64,000 nt of DNA from Castor canadensis (Eukaryota > Chordata > Mammalia > Rodentia > Castoridae), in the NCBI RefSeq assembly GCF_047511655.1, contig NC_133391.1, positions 129,674,906 through 129,738,905 on the forward strand. The letters run 5' to 3'. A program made the position numbers and the translations under genes. The notes under the pieces were generated by a model. It had not been told where the DNA came from. It ran no database searches and saw nothing but the letters and a program-made list of their open reading frames with translations. Shown here in pieces: positions 49,080-60,957 of the stretch (the first letter of the stretch is position 1; every line of letters starts with the position of its first letter).

Positions 49080-49240
49080 CATCCTTTAGTCATTTTGAAG
49101 TGTACACTTCAGTGGCTCTTTGTATACTCCCAATGTTTTACAACCACCATCAGTCTTTAATTCTAGAACATCTTCATCACCCCAAAAGAAACTGTATCCA
49201 CTAAGCGGTCACTCCCTATTTCCTACCAATCCCCAATATT
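49080..49240 (-). mobile_element. Old L1 fragment, antisense
   Basis: TTTACAACCACCATCAGTC, AACATCTTCATCACCCC and AAGCGGTCACTCCCTATT are antisense L1M 3'-region landmarks. Confidence 0.75.
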
Positions 49241-50049
49241 AGGTGTATATCCCACATGGGGTTCTTCAGGTCCCTCGAAATATTTAACACAGTACCCATC
49301 ACCAGCAGGTGTCTAGCAGATGTTGGCTAATTAAAGGATTGATTGCTGTTAATTGGTTGGGAGAAGCTGGTAGGGTGGGAATAGAGAAAGGGAAGGAAAG
49401 AGAATCACTTTTTTCCTTTGTGCATGATGATGAAGTGACTAAACCTGTGAGCAATTCTGTCAGCCACATTATTTCTAGATGGAGCTCACCAAACATGGAA
49501 TCCATATAATATCATTTTGGTCTTGCCCTATGGGAAATTTATGATATAAAACAAATTAAACTAGCTCTATTCATCCATGAGGAAAGACACATTTCTGAAA
49601 AATTTGAAGAAGTGCAGAAGTGTTACACTTCAACACCTGAACTAATAACTCTTAGAATGTTGAGAAGTCCAAGTTCTGTCAGATTGGGTTTTTAACAGAG
49701 ATAAGGATCACTTATGATTGGCAGAGTGTCTGTTTATATTCAAATAGGTGCCAAGTGTTTTTTTAAAAGGGTTCTCTTAAATCCATTAAGTATTCCCTTT
49801 GTAACTTCTTAACATTTTAATAAGTTGTCAATGGTAAAGAAGACTATTTCCAGCCCGGCCTATTTATGAATTCTCAACAGAAACATCAATAACTTTTATT
49901 TTTATAGGATTTTCAGTTTGTGACAACATTATCAATTAGCAGGTTATGTTTGCTTTGAGGATGCATCTGAAATAGAGCAAATATTGTTTTCAAGTAGCAG
50001 GGCAGAAACTAGTGAGATTTCATTGTGATATCCAAGGATGTAAAATCTT

Positions 50050-50215
50050 AGACAATTTATTGAGCACTACTATGTACAGACTACTATACTAAGCCTTTTA
50101 TATTTACTTTCCTAGTCCTAGAACTAGCTCTGTGAAGTAGTCACCTTTACAATATTCATTTTACTGCTGAAAAAAGAGTTGCACATGTAGGAAATCCAGT
50201 GAAGAACTTAAGTCA
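50050..50215 (-). mobile_element. MIR-like fragment, antisense
   Basis: CAATTTATTGAGCACTACTA is followed by degenerate core sequence ending with AAGAGTTGCACATG. Confidence 0.6.
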
Positions 50216-51909
50216 TGCTCTTTTCCTCATGCATTCCTGTCTACCTACATATATTGTGGCAGTGCTTCAACCAAGCATTGTGGAATAGTGACGTTGGTTT
50301 CATGAAAACAGTTGTGATGATTCTTATCTATACTGAGCAATATGTTTTAATGTTTACCAGTTCTTTAAATCAGAAAATTCCTGTCAATGTCTAAATTTAG
50401 CTCTTGTCAAAAGCAGCCCAACCCAGTCCTGTCCAGAGAAGACACATAGAACCATGTGACGTTTCACCTAAAAGATTTTCCTTTCTATGATGATAAGTTC
50501 TGAAAGTTGTAATTAAGTTAACCCCTCTCTTGATAAGCCTGAATATAAAAAAGGAATTATTTCTCCAGAAGCAGCTGATATGTCCACTGAATTCTCAAAA
50601 GAGAGGATAAAACAATGAATCTTAGGCTTTAAAACTCTTAGACTAGCCACTTCCTTGTCAAATAAATCCAATGCAGGTGAATGCCAGTTAATTAAAGTTA
50701 AAAGAGAGAGAGAATAGAGTGTAGTAGCTAGAATGAGTGGGGAAATCTACTCTGATGGCTTTCAGAACAAACATCACAGCTTGGTATATAGATGGGGATG
50801 AGGTACTTACAGACAACAAATAGAACGTATCCCTGGAATTTGGGACTGAGACTAGAAAGAGTCACCTGCTGAGAATAAAGTTACTAAATGCCACAATGTG
50901 CTTCCAATTGGCCACTTTCAGAAGTGAGTCACCCTAAGATAAGATTAACAAATGACTTTTTGCTCAGAATGGGACCCTTCTGAAAATCAGTAAATGATTT
51001 CCAGAATAGAGAGAAAGATTGCTTTCTTTTAGCTATGGTCTAATGAATTACAACATTTGTAAGGTGAGACCATCAAAAGAGAACAGAGTTGATCTCCACA
51101 GAGTTGAGGAAAAGAAGCACCAAGGATTGGGAGTATTCACTGCCTGGAGTGGTCTAGAATAAAGAAGAATATGCATATGCACAGCTGTGTGAGAATGCAG
51201 GTTGGCCTGTCCTCTCCATCAGGATAAGGGGTCATTATCCTCGCTCAGCACCATTTCCTTAATGCCACAGACCTGGCACGGAGTAAGGCCTAAACAGAAT
51301 AAATAATAAATGAGGAAACATCATTGGGATGGTTTACCTTATTATATTTTGACCTTATAGATTATGCTATTTTTCAATTTCTGCAAAGCATTCAATTAAT
51401 TACATGAGATATTCAATATTTTATTATAAAACAGGTTTTGTGTTAGATGAATAATGTAGGCTAATACATATGTCCTGAGCATGTTGGAGGTAGGCTCAAA
51501 TAGTCTATGGAGTTTGGTAGGTCAGGTGTATTAAGTGCATTTCCATCTTCTAATATTTTCGACTTATTTTGGATATAATGCCGTGGTTAAGTTGAGGAGC
51601 ATCTGTTTTACCAACTACATGGCATTTACATTTCTCAGCACAAATAATAAAAGGCAAGTTTAATTAGAAGTCAGTCCCTTGTGAATTTGGTTAGTGTGAT
51701 TTGTTCTTCACTGTTCCCAGTTATGATAATTTTACCCCGAGAGAAACAAAATAACACTGGCCAGTATGCAAAGCTGGTGAACAGACCTGAAGCTCTGCCA
51801 ATTCCATCTACCAAGGATACTCATTACCATCCATGGTGGACCAACAGTACTTGATTTGAACTCTTCCAATTTCCAACACTTAACAACATAAACTCTATCT
51901 AGATGACAC

Positions 51910-51950
51910 TTTTTTGTATGGTGCTGGGGATTGAAATTATGCAGTTTATG
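51910..51950 (-). mobile_element. ID-like SINE fragment
   Basis: Only the tail and one box remain (TTTTTTGTATGGTGCTGGGG, then ATTGAAATTATGCAG). Confidence 0.5.
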
Positions 51951-54137
51951 TTTCTTATACCTGACTTTAATTTTTGGTAACATTATTACTAGCACTTTTA
52001 TGTTGTTTTGTAAAATAAACAAAACACGAAACCAGCAGTTTATACATATCTCCACTACACAGAGCTAGATTCAGTTTTAAACATTTCACAAACTTGTGTG
52101 AATGGGAAGAGGACACAGCTTGGAAGATCATCCTGAGACAAGAAGCAAAGTTTTGAGCCAAACCCAAGTAAGAAAAAAATGGGGCAGGAGATATATAAAT
52201 ATGAGGTTAGTTGAAGGATAAGCAGCTTTGATCCCAAGGGTAGGAAGATAATGGGATTTTGCAAGATCTTTACCAAGAAGACTTTGTATATTGGTGGCCC
52301 TTACAGCAGCTGGACTCTGAATAATAGGGCTACTACCCTTGGGGTCAAATGTTAGTAGAGATCTGGATTAGTAAGAAAGTACAGGAAAGAGCACGTAAAT
52401 TAGTTTAGTTGACTACAGAAAGGAATGAACAAAATAGGAATCTGCTAGGGCTGTGAGAATTTATTCACTAGACAACATAAGTTGTGTGGAAATTTAGAAG
52501 TAAAACAAGAGTGCAGAATCCTGAGGTCAAAGAGGAAGTTGGGTGTACCACTAAAAGCTGCTGCCTGAGGTGTCATGGGCTAGTCACTTGTCATCCAAAC
52601 TGAGTTACTTTTGAGATTGAAAGGGGCTGTTATTCATGTTTACACTAGGAAAAGAGCATTCACTGGGACTGTCTTGAGCAACCTGGGATGCATAGTTACT
52701 TTATTCATAAGGAACACTTTCTGAGAAATGAATTTCAACTGCCAATAAGGAGGATTGATATCCATGAAGTTATGAAATACAAATCAGACTTAATAGGACT
52801 TGGGGAGCTCAAAGAAGATGAGGACCAGGAGGAAGTGGGAGTCTTTTCCCTTCTTTACATATGGATGTAACCACAGCTAAGCAAACCAAATACATTAAGA
52901 TGTACCCTTGATTCATTTTATACCTCCTGGGAATACTTAGTCAAAAAAGAATGTGAGCCAGGAGAAATAATTGTAGGGAGGCTGTGCTTCTCCAGACAGT
53001 TGTATGCAGCCAGGTATTCAGAATATTTAAATAGCACTGCTGGGAATCCCTACAGAAACTAGAAGTTGGCAATCCCTATTCTTTCATAAACACTACAATT
53101 AAGATTTAAACTAACCTTAAAAGCCACTGAAGAACATCAGTGCAAATTTGGAGCAGGTGGTTTGAGTTTAAAAATAGACTTCAAGGCAATGCTATCCTCA
53201 TTAGAGTTGCTGACTTCTCAACCTGGCTTTACTGTAGAATTGTTTTTGCAGGGGAAAGGGGAAATAATTTTTAAAAGTTGAAGGGGGAAAAAAAATCATC
53301 CTTCATTACACTGTGGTGGCTGGAGGCAAGTTACAGGTTTCAGCTCAAGAGGAAAACTTGAAAATGTCCAAAGTGGGAGTGTGTCCACTACGAGGGCTGT
53401 TCATGCTTCTCTGTTTTTGATACCCTAGCTAACTGAATGGCAAGAAGAACACCTACTGTATTGACAGGCTGAAGCCTATAGAATGAAATGAGGTATAAAA
53501 ATGTTTGTACCACCAAACCATTAAGCCAGTGCAATTCTTTTGCTTAAGAGAAGGTTGATAATGCAGACATAGATAGGTTTAATGGCCAAGTCTTAAGATT
53601 TGCTTTACTTTTTTATACACATTTCTTATGTTAGACTAAAATGGATTTAATGGAGGGAACTTTTAACTTAATTGCACATTGTAACACACAAAGTCCTCTT
53701 CTCTTTACTACTGAGCCTCCAAATTCCCATTGTCCCCTTACTCTTTGTAGATCAAAGCTCATCAAAGCATTTAAACTATAATTTACCCTCATTTTAAAAG
53801 CACAGATTTCAGGAATCAAGTCCTTATGTTTAAGGACTCTCTACCCTCACTCTTCTAGGTGTCATCTCTTCTGCATGCTAATAATGCTGATTTTTACTCC
53901 CAAATTCTCCCTCCATGAGGACTTTGATCAATTACTCAAGCCAGACATGCAGGGTTGTCTTTTTATGCCTCTGTTCCTTAGTGTGCAGGATCAAGATATT
54001 CACCAAGTGTTATTAGTTCTACTGCCTAAAGAGGGCAAAACTCTCTCTATCCATTGTGTTCCCACTGCCACTGCTTAGTTGAGGCCTGTGGTCCTACACT
54101 TTAACACAATCAGGTGAGACAGGGTGAAGACCTAAAT

Positions 54138-54258
54138 GAGGGATTCTCAGCCCTGATTTCCCAATGTTAGAACTAACTGATGAGCTAAAAGCAATCATGC
54201 TCCTACTCCAGCTTCAGAGATTCTGAGATTCTGATTTACCTGGGGGGTGTGTGAGTGT

Positions 54259-54353
<95 letters not shown>

Positions 54354-54420
54354 TCCTGGCATGACTGCTGCAATGCTTTCTAGGTAGTTCTAATGTATAT
54401 CCAGGATTGTTTGGGCCCTT
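54138..54420 (+). mobile_element. hAT-Charlie fragment split by a compound microsatellite
   Basis: GGATTCTCAGCCCTGATTTC and GAGATTCTGAGATTCTGATT precede a 107-bp GT/GA run. AGGTAGTTCTAATGTATATC and CCAGGATTG follow it. Confidence 0.5.
54247..54353. repeat. (GT)n-(GA)n compound microsatellite
   Basis: About 61 bp of GT repeat passes directly into about 46 bp of GA repeat. Confidence 0.97.
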
Positions 54421-54689
54421 GCCATATCTCCCATGATTGTGTCCCCTTCTGTTGGAGTCCATCCTTTCTGTCTTCTACCTCCAGTCCTAATCAGTGGTCT
54501 CAGGATATTTTTGATAATACAATCTTTATAGTTTTTAAAGAAGATTCTGCACTGCTCTAGTATATGAATGCTTATTTTATAAGTTATATTTTGACTAGTA
54601 TAAAACATACCCAATAACTGAAAATAAGTAAGTTGAGATACAGATAAATATGTGTTAATATTTTCTTTCTGCGCTCTGCTTGATCTTCA

Positions 54690-55215
54690 ACACCCTAATT
54701 CTGGGAACACTGCCATGATAATTGGTCTAAAATGAAATCTAATCTTATCACTCCACTATTTAAAATCTGATGCTGGTTCCTCAGCATGTGTAGAGCAAAA
54801 CTTAATTTCTTCAGCCCTGTAAACAGCCTCTCCATGATATATCTCCATTATATCTCTCCAGAGTGCTGTTTTTTCTGTTTAGAGGGCCTGTCACCCATCA
54901 AAATCCTATTTGTTCTTCAAAACCTGGTCAAGATTGTCTCCTCAGTGTGACCTTACTCAAAGCCCCAGACAGGGGGATATTCTTAATTTCCTGAGCCTTG
55001 TAATATGAAGTCTGTACTTCTATTATGTACCTACATACTGACTTTAAAAAAGTGATTGTTTATGTGTCTCTCCCTAAACTACAATCTCCTTAGGAGGGCA
55101 TAAATTGGTCATATTGTCTCTTTACTCTCAGTAACAACGGTTGAACAATAGTAGGTACTCCATAATATTGAACAACAGAATGAATGAATGAATGAATGAA
55201 CAAATGAATAAAATT
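54690..55215 (+). mobile_element. L2 (LINE-2) 3' end
   Basis: ACTACAATCTCCTTAGGAGG, then AATAGTAGGTACTCCATA, leads into a (TGAA)n end at 55180-55200, the typical L2 3' terminus. Confidence 0.8.
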
Positions 55216-55399
55216 CGGCAATGTGTCTCTGAATTCTGTTTTGAAGCATCTCTTGTCTACAAAAAGAAACAAAGTCCTAGCATGACCCCACTGAAGTTTG
55301 GGAAGGGAATCCTTGGCTCAATACATTTTTATGCAAGTTTAAGAGGGCTTTTCTGAATTCTCATTGAACTTACTAATTATACTTTGTTCCACAATTTCT

Positions 55400-56015
55400 T
55401 TTTTTTAACTGTACATTGATTGAACAAAGGGATTTCACTGTGACATTTCCATACATATACAATGTATTTTGATTAAATTTACCTACTCAATTCTTTTTCT
55501 CCTCTTCCCCATTTAACCAACTTTAATGGTCTCCTTGTTCTATTTTCAAGTATGCATATAAAGTACTTTGATCATAATCACCCCCATTCACCCTTTCTCT
55601 TCACTCTCCCTCCTCTCACTTGTTCTCCTCCTCAATCCTCTAGATCCTACATGTGAGAGAGAACATGCAATATTGTTCTTTCTTAGTCTGGCTTATTTTG
55701 CTTAACATGATGATGTGCAGTTTCATCCATTTTTCCTACAAATGACATAATTTTATTCTTCTTTGTGGGTGACTAATACTCCATTGTATATATAGATAAC
55801 ATATTTTCTTTATTCATTCACCAGCTGCTGATGGATACTGATTCCACAGCTTGGTTACTGTGAACAGTGCTGCTATAAACATGGATATGAAGATATCTTT
55901 ATTGTATGCTGACTTACATGCCTTTGGATATGTGCCAGGAGTGGTATAGTAGGATCATATGTTAGTTCTATTTTTAGATCCTTGAGGAACCTCCACAATC
56001 TCTGGTCCCCAAAAG
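55400..56015 (-). mobile_element. L1 3' end, antisense
   Basis: Read in reverse, it shows the last part of ORF2 (IELTYDPTIPLLAHIQRH in one frame) and a 3' UTR. GTTTCATCCATTTTTCCTAC and AATACTCCATTGTATATATA are antisense L1 landmarks. It ends at the start of the SINE at 56033. Confidence 0.8.
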
Positions 56016-56032
56016 CCTTAAAAGTGCTGGTA

Positions 56033-56300
56033 GATTGGGCATGGTGACTCACTCCTATAATCCTAGCTACTTGGCAGGCAGAGATTGGGAGGATCATGGT
56101 TTGAGGTTACCCCAGGCAAAAAGTTCACAAGACCCCATCTTAATAAAAGATGGGCATGGTGACATGGCCTGAACATAAAGCAAGACCCTATCTCAAAAAC
56201 AGTCAAAGCAAAAAGGGCTGGGGGTGTGGCACAAGTGCTAGAGTGCCTGACTAGCAAGCACAAAGCCCTGAGTTCAACCCCTCAAAACTGCCAAAATAAA
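56033..56300 (+). mobile_element. Long B1-ID SINE with partly duplicated B1 head
   Basis: The B1 head starts with GGGCATGGTGAC (56037-56048), and the same 12 bases recur at 56152-56163, starting a shortened second B1 piece. An ID-like tail (GCCTGACTAGCAAGCACAAAG) follows. This makes it a quasi-dimeric variant, longer than the other composites here. It sits at the truncated end of a minus-strand L1. Confidence 0.8.
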
Positions 56301-56504
56301 AGGAGAAGAGTGTTTGTACCCATTAGCCATGAAGAGACCAGACTACAAGGTCAACATGAAGGCATCCTGATGCCCAGCTCGCTGCTGATGAGCAGCCCAG
56401 TCCAGCCATGAAAAGTGACACCAACTACAGCTTCCTTCTGTTGGCTATCTGGGCTAATCTACTCTTGTTAATTAATTAATCAATCCATTATGTTTTCATA
56501 CATT

Positions 56505-56671
56505 GGTGGTTCTTAATCACGTTTACACATTAGAAATGCCTAGAACTTTAAAAAATACTGATGTGTAGTACTATCCTAGGGATTCTAAGTAAATTGGCTG
56601 GGACACAGTTTGGAACTTAGATGCTTAAAAGCCTTTTGGGTTATTAAACTGTGGGACCAAGGTTGAGAACC
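56505..56671 (+). mobile_element. hAT-Charlie (MER20/MER5-like) element
   Basis: GTGGTTCTTAATCACG at the left and GGTTGAGAACC at the right are near-inverted ends typical of short Charlie elements. Confidence 0.6.
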
Positions 56672-56999
56672 CTTCCTCTAGACCCAATCTTCCTTCTTGA
56701 CTTGTCTTCTTGCTGCTGACTTGGTCTTCTCTGATTTGAATTTTCTGAGAAGGAAGTGTGGTCTCCTCCATGTTCTGAGGCCAATATTAGTCTCAGTGTA
56801 GCCTGGTGTGGCTCTCGATGCAACAAGTGAGCAAATAACAGCACACTCCATAATAACTTGAGTTGTAGTTATTTAGAAGGCAACTTCCTTGAGTACTTCT
56901 GACTATCCCTTCCCTAAAGTGGTCATCTGAAGGCCCTGAGGAAGTGCTGTGCAGTTTAGTGGTAGCTATCTCACTGTAATTTTTTATACTTTGTTTTTA

Positions 57000-57385
57000 T
57001 TATTATTGTAGGGGGTACAATTGTGGCATTTACAAAAGTTCCTACAATATACCAAATATATCATAGTTGAATTCACCCCCTCCATCATTCTCCTTTATCC
57101 CCACTCCCCCTGTCCTGGAATAGTATCAGCAGGTCTCATTTTTTCATTTACATAAATGTGTACAGAATATTTCCATCATATTTATCCTCCCATCCCCTTT
57201 GCTTGTATCCTCCCCCCTCCCACTGGTACCCATTTCCCAGGCAGGACCTGTTTTGCCTTTCTGTTCTTTGTTTTTGTTAAAAAAAAAAAAAAGACATTTT
57301 TGTTTGTTTAAGATAGCTACATAAGGTGTTCATTGTGACATTTCCATGTGTTTATGTATTATAATCTGAATTGGTATTTTTCATT
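57000..57385 (-). mobile_element. L1 3' UTR fragments, antisense
   Basis: TCCCACTGGTACCCATTTCC with CAGGACCTGTTTTGCC recurs near 61170, so both are copies of one L1 3' UTR type. The last part (about 57291-57385, CATTGTGACATTTCCATGTG) matches the left end of the L1 at 55400. Confidence 0.65.
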
Positions 57386-59473
57386 GTAATTTTTAAGGCC
57401 CATAGAGTGAGACATCAAAAATTTCCAGAGATTTTACTTATAAAGCACAGGATGTATAGTTAAGGAATTTTCCAGTTTATTCATTGAGAAAATTCCAAAA
57501 AGCTGGGCACATTTTGAAAAGCGAAAGTATGAATTTGAGTAAGATGGCAATTATGAAAAGTTATCTTTGATTATAATCCAGTCATTTTCTGGCATATTTC
57601 ATTGGATCATGAAGATCACTGGAAGATTATGGGGTCCAAGAACAGAGTTTAAGTAGGTTTGACAGCTACACATGCCCAATTTCCTCCTGGGCTTTAAGAT
57701 AGAAAATAATGTTTGGGTAAGATCTATTCTGTATCTCAAGGTTGTGCCAAGGATACAATGACTGAAGTTGAGCTTAGCAGTCAGTCAGGGAAGGTGTGAT
57801 GTTGCAATTGTGATTTTCATTGCTGGAAACTGCTTAAGGAGAATCTGCTTGCTTATAGTCAGACCATGGATGCAAAGGTTCAGAGCTCCCATGATCTCAC
57901 ACTACAGTTACTGCTTTTTTCTCTCCTATCCAGACTGGCAATGAGAGACGAGAGTGGTTAAACTAAAAGATTCATATGAACAAATTGGAGAATTCCAGAG
58001 TCAAAGTTCCCAAACAGGCATCCTGGGGTCACTCAGTCTCAGCAGCAATCAGAATTATAGTTACTAAAATCCAAGGACATAGGCTTTTTTGTCTGGGTTA
58101 TAATGATGTCTTACTCACTTTAATTATCTTTTGTTCAAGAGTGGTACAATGGCATGTGGGGTAAATATGCCCAAACTCTTATCCTTAATGGAAGAAAAAT
58201 ATTCCAAAGACTCCAAACCCCCTCTCCTAGCCTAGGTTCCTGGGCTTTGCCTTTGAAACCTGATGTAGCAAGCCTAAGTTGGGGTTGATAAGTGTGCATT
58301 TGAAACCCCAGTTGACTCATCTGCAGATGATTAGTTGATCACCTTCAATTAGAAGTTCTGAATATACACAGTTGGCAGGTGGATACAGAATCCTGATACT
58401 AGATTGTAAGGTCAGTGCTGGGACAAGATTTGATAGCCAACTTGTAGGTAGAGTTGAAATGTTGGAGTGAATGGGAATATCCAATGGATAGTGTAGACAG
58501 AGAAGTGGTGGGCTATGGATGGAAAGCCAAAGTGCAAAAGACAGAAAGAGCAGAAAGAATCTACCAAGGAGATGGGACACATGGCTCAACATTGTAGAGA
58601 TGATCAGAGAGCTCCATACTTAACAAGGAGGGGGTGCTCATCACATGAATGAAATGGCTAGGAAGAGGACAAGAAAATGCTGAGTTTGTACAGTTTGCTA
58701 CAGGCATAATGATGTTTGTTACTAGAAGGTAGTGTTATTTGTCTAATGTATTCCCAGGACCAGAATATTGTAAGCATTAAATAACTGTTTGGTAAACTAA
58801 AAACAAATTGGATTGGCAAGGGCACTTTCCATACAACAATTTTAAAGAGCTCAGCTACAACTTTATTCCATCAAGTGCTCTCATTAGGATGAGAAGTTAT
58901 ATTGGATACAACAACCCATAATGGAGAATTAATTGTAACTAGATGGATGAAGCAGTTATTTTGAGCCATCTGCCAAAATGTGGTAATGACCTTTAAAACA
59001 CAATGCCTAACCTCTTGGAGTATATGACAGTATTCTAGAGAGTGGAAACTTACCAGTATTTTAAAAAAATAAAGCAAAGTTCTTTAAAACCTTTAAATTT
59101 AGATTCTGAGAATATTTTTTCAAAGAAATTCTCTCTCCTGATCATTTGTAGAGGAATGTGTAGTCATGAGGAGGAACTACACATAAGGAAGCAAATGACT
59201 CTCCAAGAAGGCACATAAATTGGTTGCTATGACAACTTTTGGGCCTTATTGAATAGAGAGCAAAAAAATCAATTAGAAACCATTGGAAGAACTTGTGCAG
59301 GAACATAAAACATGTCTGTCTCACAATTTCAAGAACCGTTTAACATCTGTGCAATGTTGAGGGATTTTTAGCAGAGAAGAGCCAAAGTTTCCAATCATTT
59401 TAGTTAGGACTTGCAGTAAGAAATACATTCAATCTAGCAACCTGGTGTATACATATGGGTAGAGAGACAGTAT
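57386..59473. other. Intronic DNA, nothing recognised
   Basis: No gene or repeat is supported between the L1 fragments and the VNTR insert. Confidence 0.5.
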
Positions 59474-59487
59474 GAAATAAAAGCTTC
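59474..59487 (+). repeat. Left target-site duplication of the VNTR insert
   Basis: GAAATAAAAGCTTC is identical to 60229-60242. The flanking bases differ on both sides. Confidence 0.85.
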
Positions 59488-59495
59488 CAGTGAAC

Positions 59496-59975
59496 ATGGT
59501 TCGTTTCCTCTGCAGAAGCTTCTGGTGTTTGCCTTCAGGAAGGGCCTGGGAGTGTGACATCTTGGAATCAGATGTGTTTCTGTTCTCTGACATCCTAGGC
59601 TCAGATGTGTTCTTGTGCTCTGACATCTTGGGCTCAGATGTGTCCAGGTGCTCTGACATCCTGGGCTCAGATGTGTCCGTGTGCTCTGATATCTCAGACT
59701 CAGATGTGTCCAGGTGTTCTGACATCCTGGGCTCAGATGTGTCCGTGTGCTCTGATATCTCAGACTCAGATGTGTCCAGGTGCTCTGACATCCTGGACTC
59801 AGATGTGTCCTTGTGTTCTGACATCCTGGACTCAGATGTGTCCATGTGCTCTGACATCTTGGGCTCAGATATGTCCTTGTGCTCTGACATCTTGGACTCA
59901 GATGTGTTCCTTAGCTCCAGCAGCAGACGCATATTCATTGTTAAAAGGGGATTTGTCATGGTATTTCATCTGTGA
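59496..59975 (+). CDS. Sense ORF through the VNTR, 159 codons (hypothetical)
   Basis: This ORF starts at the ATG 9 nt into the insert and stops at TGA 59973-59975. It has a unique N-terminus (MVRFLCRSFWCLPSGRAWEC), then eleven 11-residue repeats of the form SDILGSDVSxC, then a short unique tail. The product would be acidic and rich in Ser, Asp and Cys. I recognise no domain. Openness across the array follows from the 33-bp period and is weak evidence of coding. The strong start context and its position near the 5' end of a retroposed RNA are the only positive signs. Confidence 0.25.
   Translation: MVRFLCRSFWCLPSGRAWECDILESDVFLFSDILGSDVFLCSDILGSDVSRCSDILGSDVSVCSDISDSDVSRCSDILGSDVSVCSDISDSDVSRCSDILDSDVSLCSDILDSDVSMCSDILGSDMSLCSDILDSDVFLSSSSRRIFIVKRGFVMVFHL
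59556..59918 (+). repeat. Minisatellite, eleven 33-bp units
   Basis: There are eleven head-to-tail 33-bp units, each starting GACATC or GATATC and containing CTCAGATGTGT. Units begin at 59556, 59589, 59622 and every 33 bp up to 59886, with no length change. Units 4 and 6 are identical, and units 5 and 7 differ at one base, so a 66-bp two-unit block was duplicated recently. Because 33 is a multiple of three, any frame free of stops in one unit stays open throughout. Confidence 0.97.
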
Positions 59976-60228
59976 ATATCTTGTATTTTAATGAGATTAA
60001 CCCCTTTATTACTCTTTTTTACCCCATCCACCCTACCCAGCCTTGGTGAGTTTCATTCTAACTTCACAAACATGGATGTAATGTACTTTGAAATATTGCT
60101 GTGATTTTAATTTGCAATTCCCTCATTGTTAGAGAATTTGAAGATTGCTCATGTGTGGATTACTAATGTGAATGTGAAATATCCATTTAAATCTGTTAAA
60201 TAGATTTTCAATCTATTAAAAAAAAAAA

Positions 60229-60242
60229 GAAATAAAAGCTTC
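60229..60242 (+). repeat. Right target-site duplication of the VNTR insert
   Basis: GAAATAAAAGCTTC directly follows the 11-A tail and matches 59474-59487 exactly. Confidence 0.85.
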
Positions 60243-60957
60243 ACATTTTAACTTTACCAGATGAAATTCTCTCTATCCTCTGCCTTTTTCTTTTTCTCTT
60301 TCTTCTTTGTTATGATAGTCTCAATTCCTGAGTTGAGTCTTAACCTATAATTTGAAGACCAGCACCATGAAAGGAAAAAACCTGGGTTTAGTGCTCAGAA
60401 TTAATTGATGAAGCAGAGGCCCTCTCAATGGATCAGTTTATCTTTGGCAATCTCATAACTGGGCTTTGGACAACTATGGGCTAGGTTCTAACTTTTCTAC
60501 TCACTGTCCTCTTAGCTTAGCTCCCCTCAAAAGCTGTGTCCATTACTATGCCTTTTATTCATAATGCTTCATTTCCTCTTTGTAGTTTTTAAATTTTTCT
60601 GTCCTTTGGGGACCACTCAAATCAAATATTGCCCTTTAACCCTTCTGACATCACTCACCTCTTCCTAGGTACACTGCCCATTTCCACCCATTATTTACAC
60701 AGGAATCTTCTCTGCATTGCTTGTTATCTGTATCCTGTTCCACTCCCCAACCATTAACCCCCTCCCCACAATGTTTTCCATGTGTCTTCCTTACTCCCCC
60801 TATTGTTTTTGTCTTAGCCTCTACCTTGTAGCTCAACAACTCTCATTGACCTGTTTATTTTTTTTAAATTGTGTTGTGATTTCTGCTTTCTTGTGTGTAT
60901 CTCCAGTTTCTCCATTTGACAGTCTAGGGACCAGAGATGATGGATAACACTTTATTT

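Larger units (their letters stand above)
49241..54137. other. Intronic DNA, mostly unrecognised
   Basis: Only a MIR-like piece (50050-50215) and an ID fragment (about 51910) stand out. No exon-like reading frame was found. Confidence 0.5.
59429..59959 (-). other. Antisense ORF through the VNTR, 176 codons (probably not a gene)
   Basis: The minus strand is also open from the ATG at 59957-59959. It gives eleven repeats of the form MSEHxDTSExR, then runs out of the insert across its left boundary into host intron. Its direction matches RAB3C, so it could appear in RAB3C pre-mRNA. Extension past the insertion edge argues against an inherited coding sequence. Confidence 0.15.
59488..60228 (+). 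mobile_element. Retroposed insert with a central VNTR and A-tail
   Basis: This 741-bp insert is bounded by an exact 14-bp duplication and ends in 11 As (60218-60228) preceded by ATTAAA, the marks of LINE-mediated retroposition of an RNA. It has three parts. A short non-repeated head (59488-59555) contains ATG in a good context, with A at -3 and G at +4. Next come eleven 33-bp units (59556-59918). A 300-nt non-repeated tail follows (59919-60217), part of which resembles the antisense side of old L1 3' sequences (GATTTTAATTTGCAATTCCC). The head-VNTR-tail-polyA layout resembles composite retrotransposons such as SVA, but I recognise no family. It lies in RAB3C intron 4, antisense to the gene. 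A retrocopy of one unknown transcript is the alternative. Confidence 0.7.

Noticed and set aside
56300-56412. Possible processed-gene fragment after the SINE
   Set aside because: The sequence is short, and the translation matched nothing I recognise.
59556-59918. CRISPR-like regular repeats
   Set aside because: Units are contiguous with no spacers and the DNA is mammalian; it is a minisatellite.
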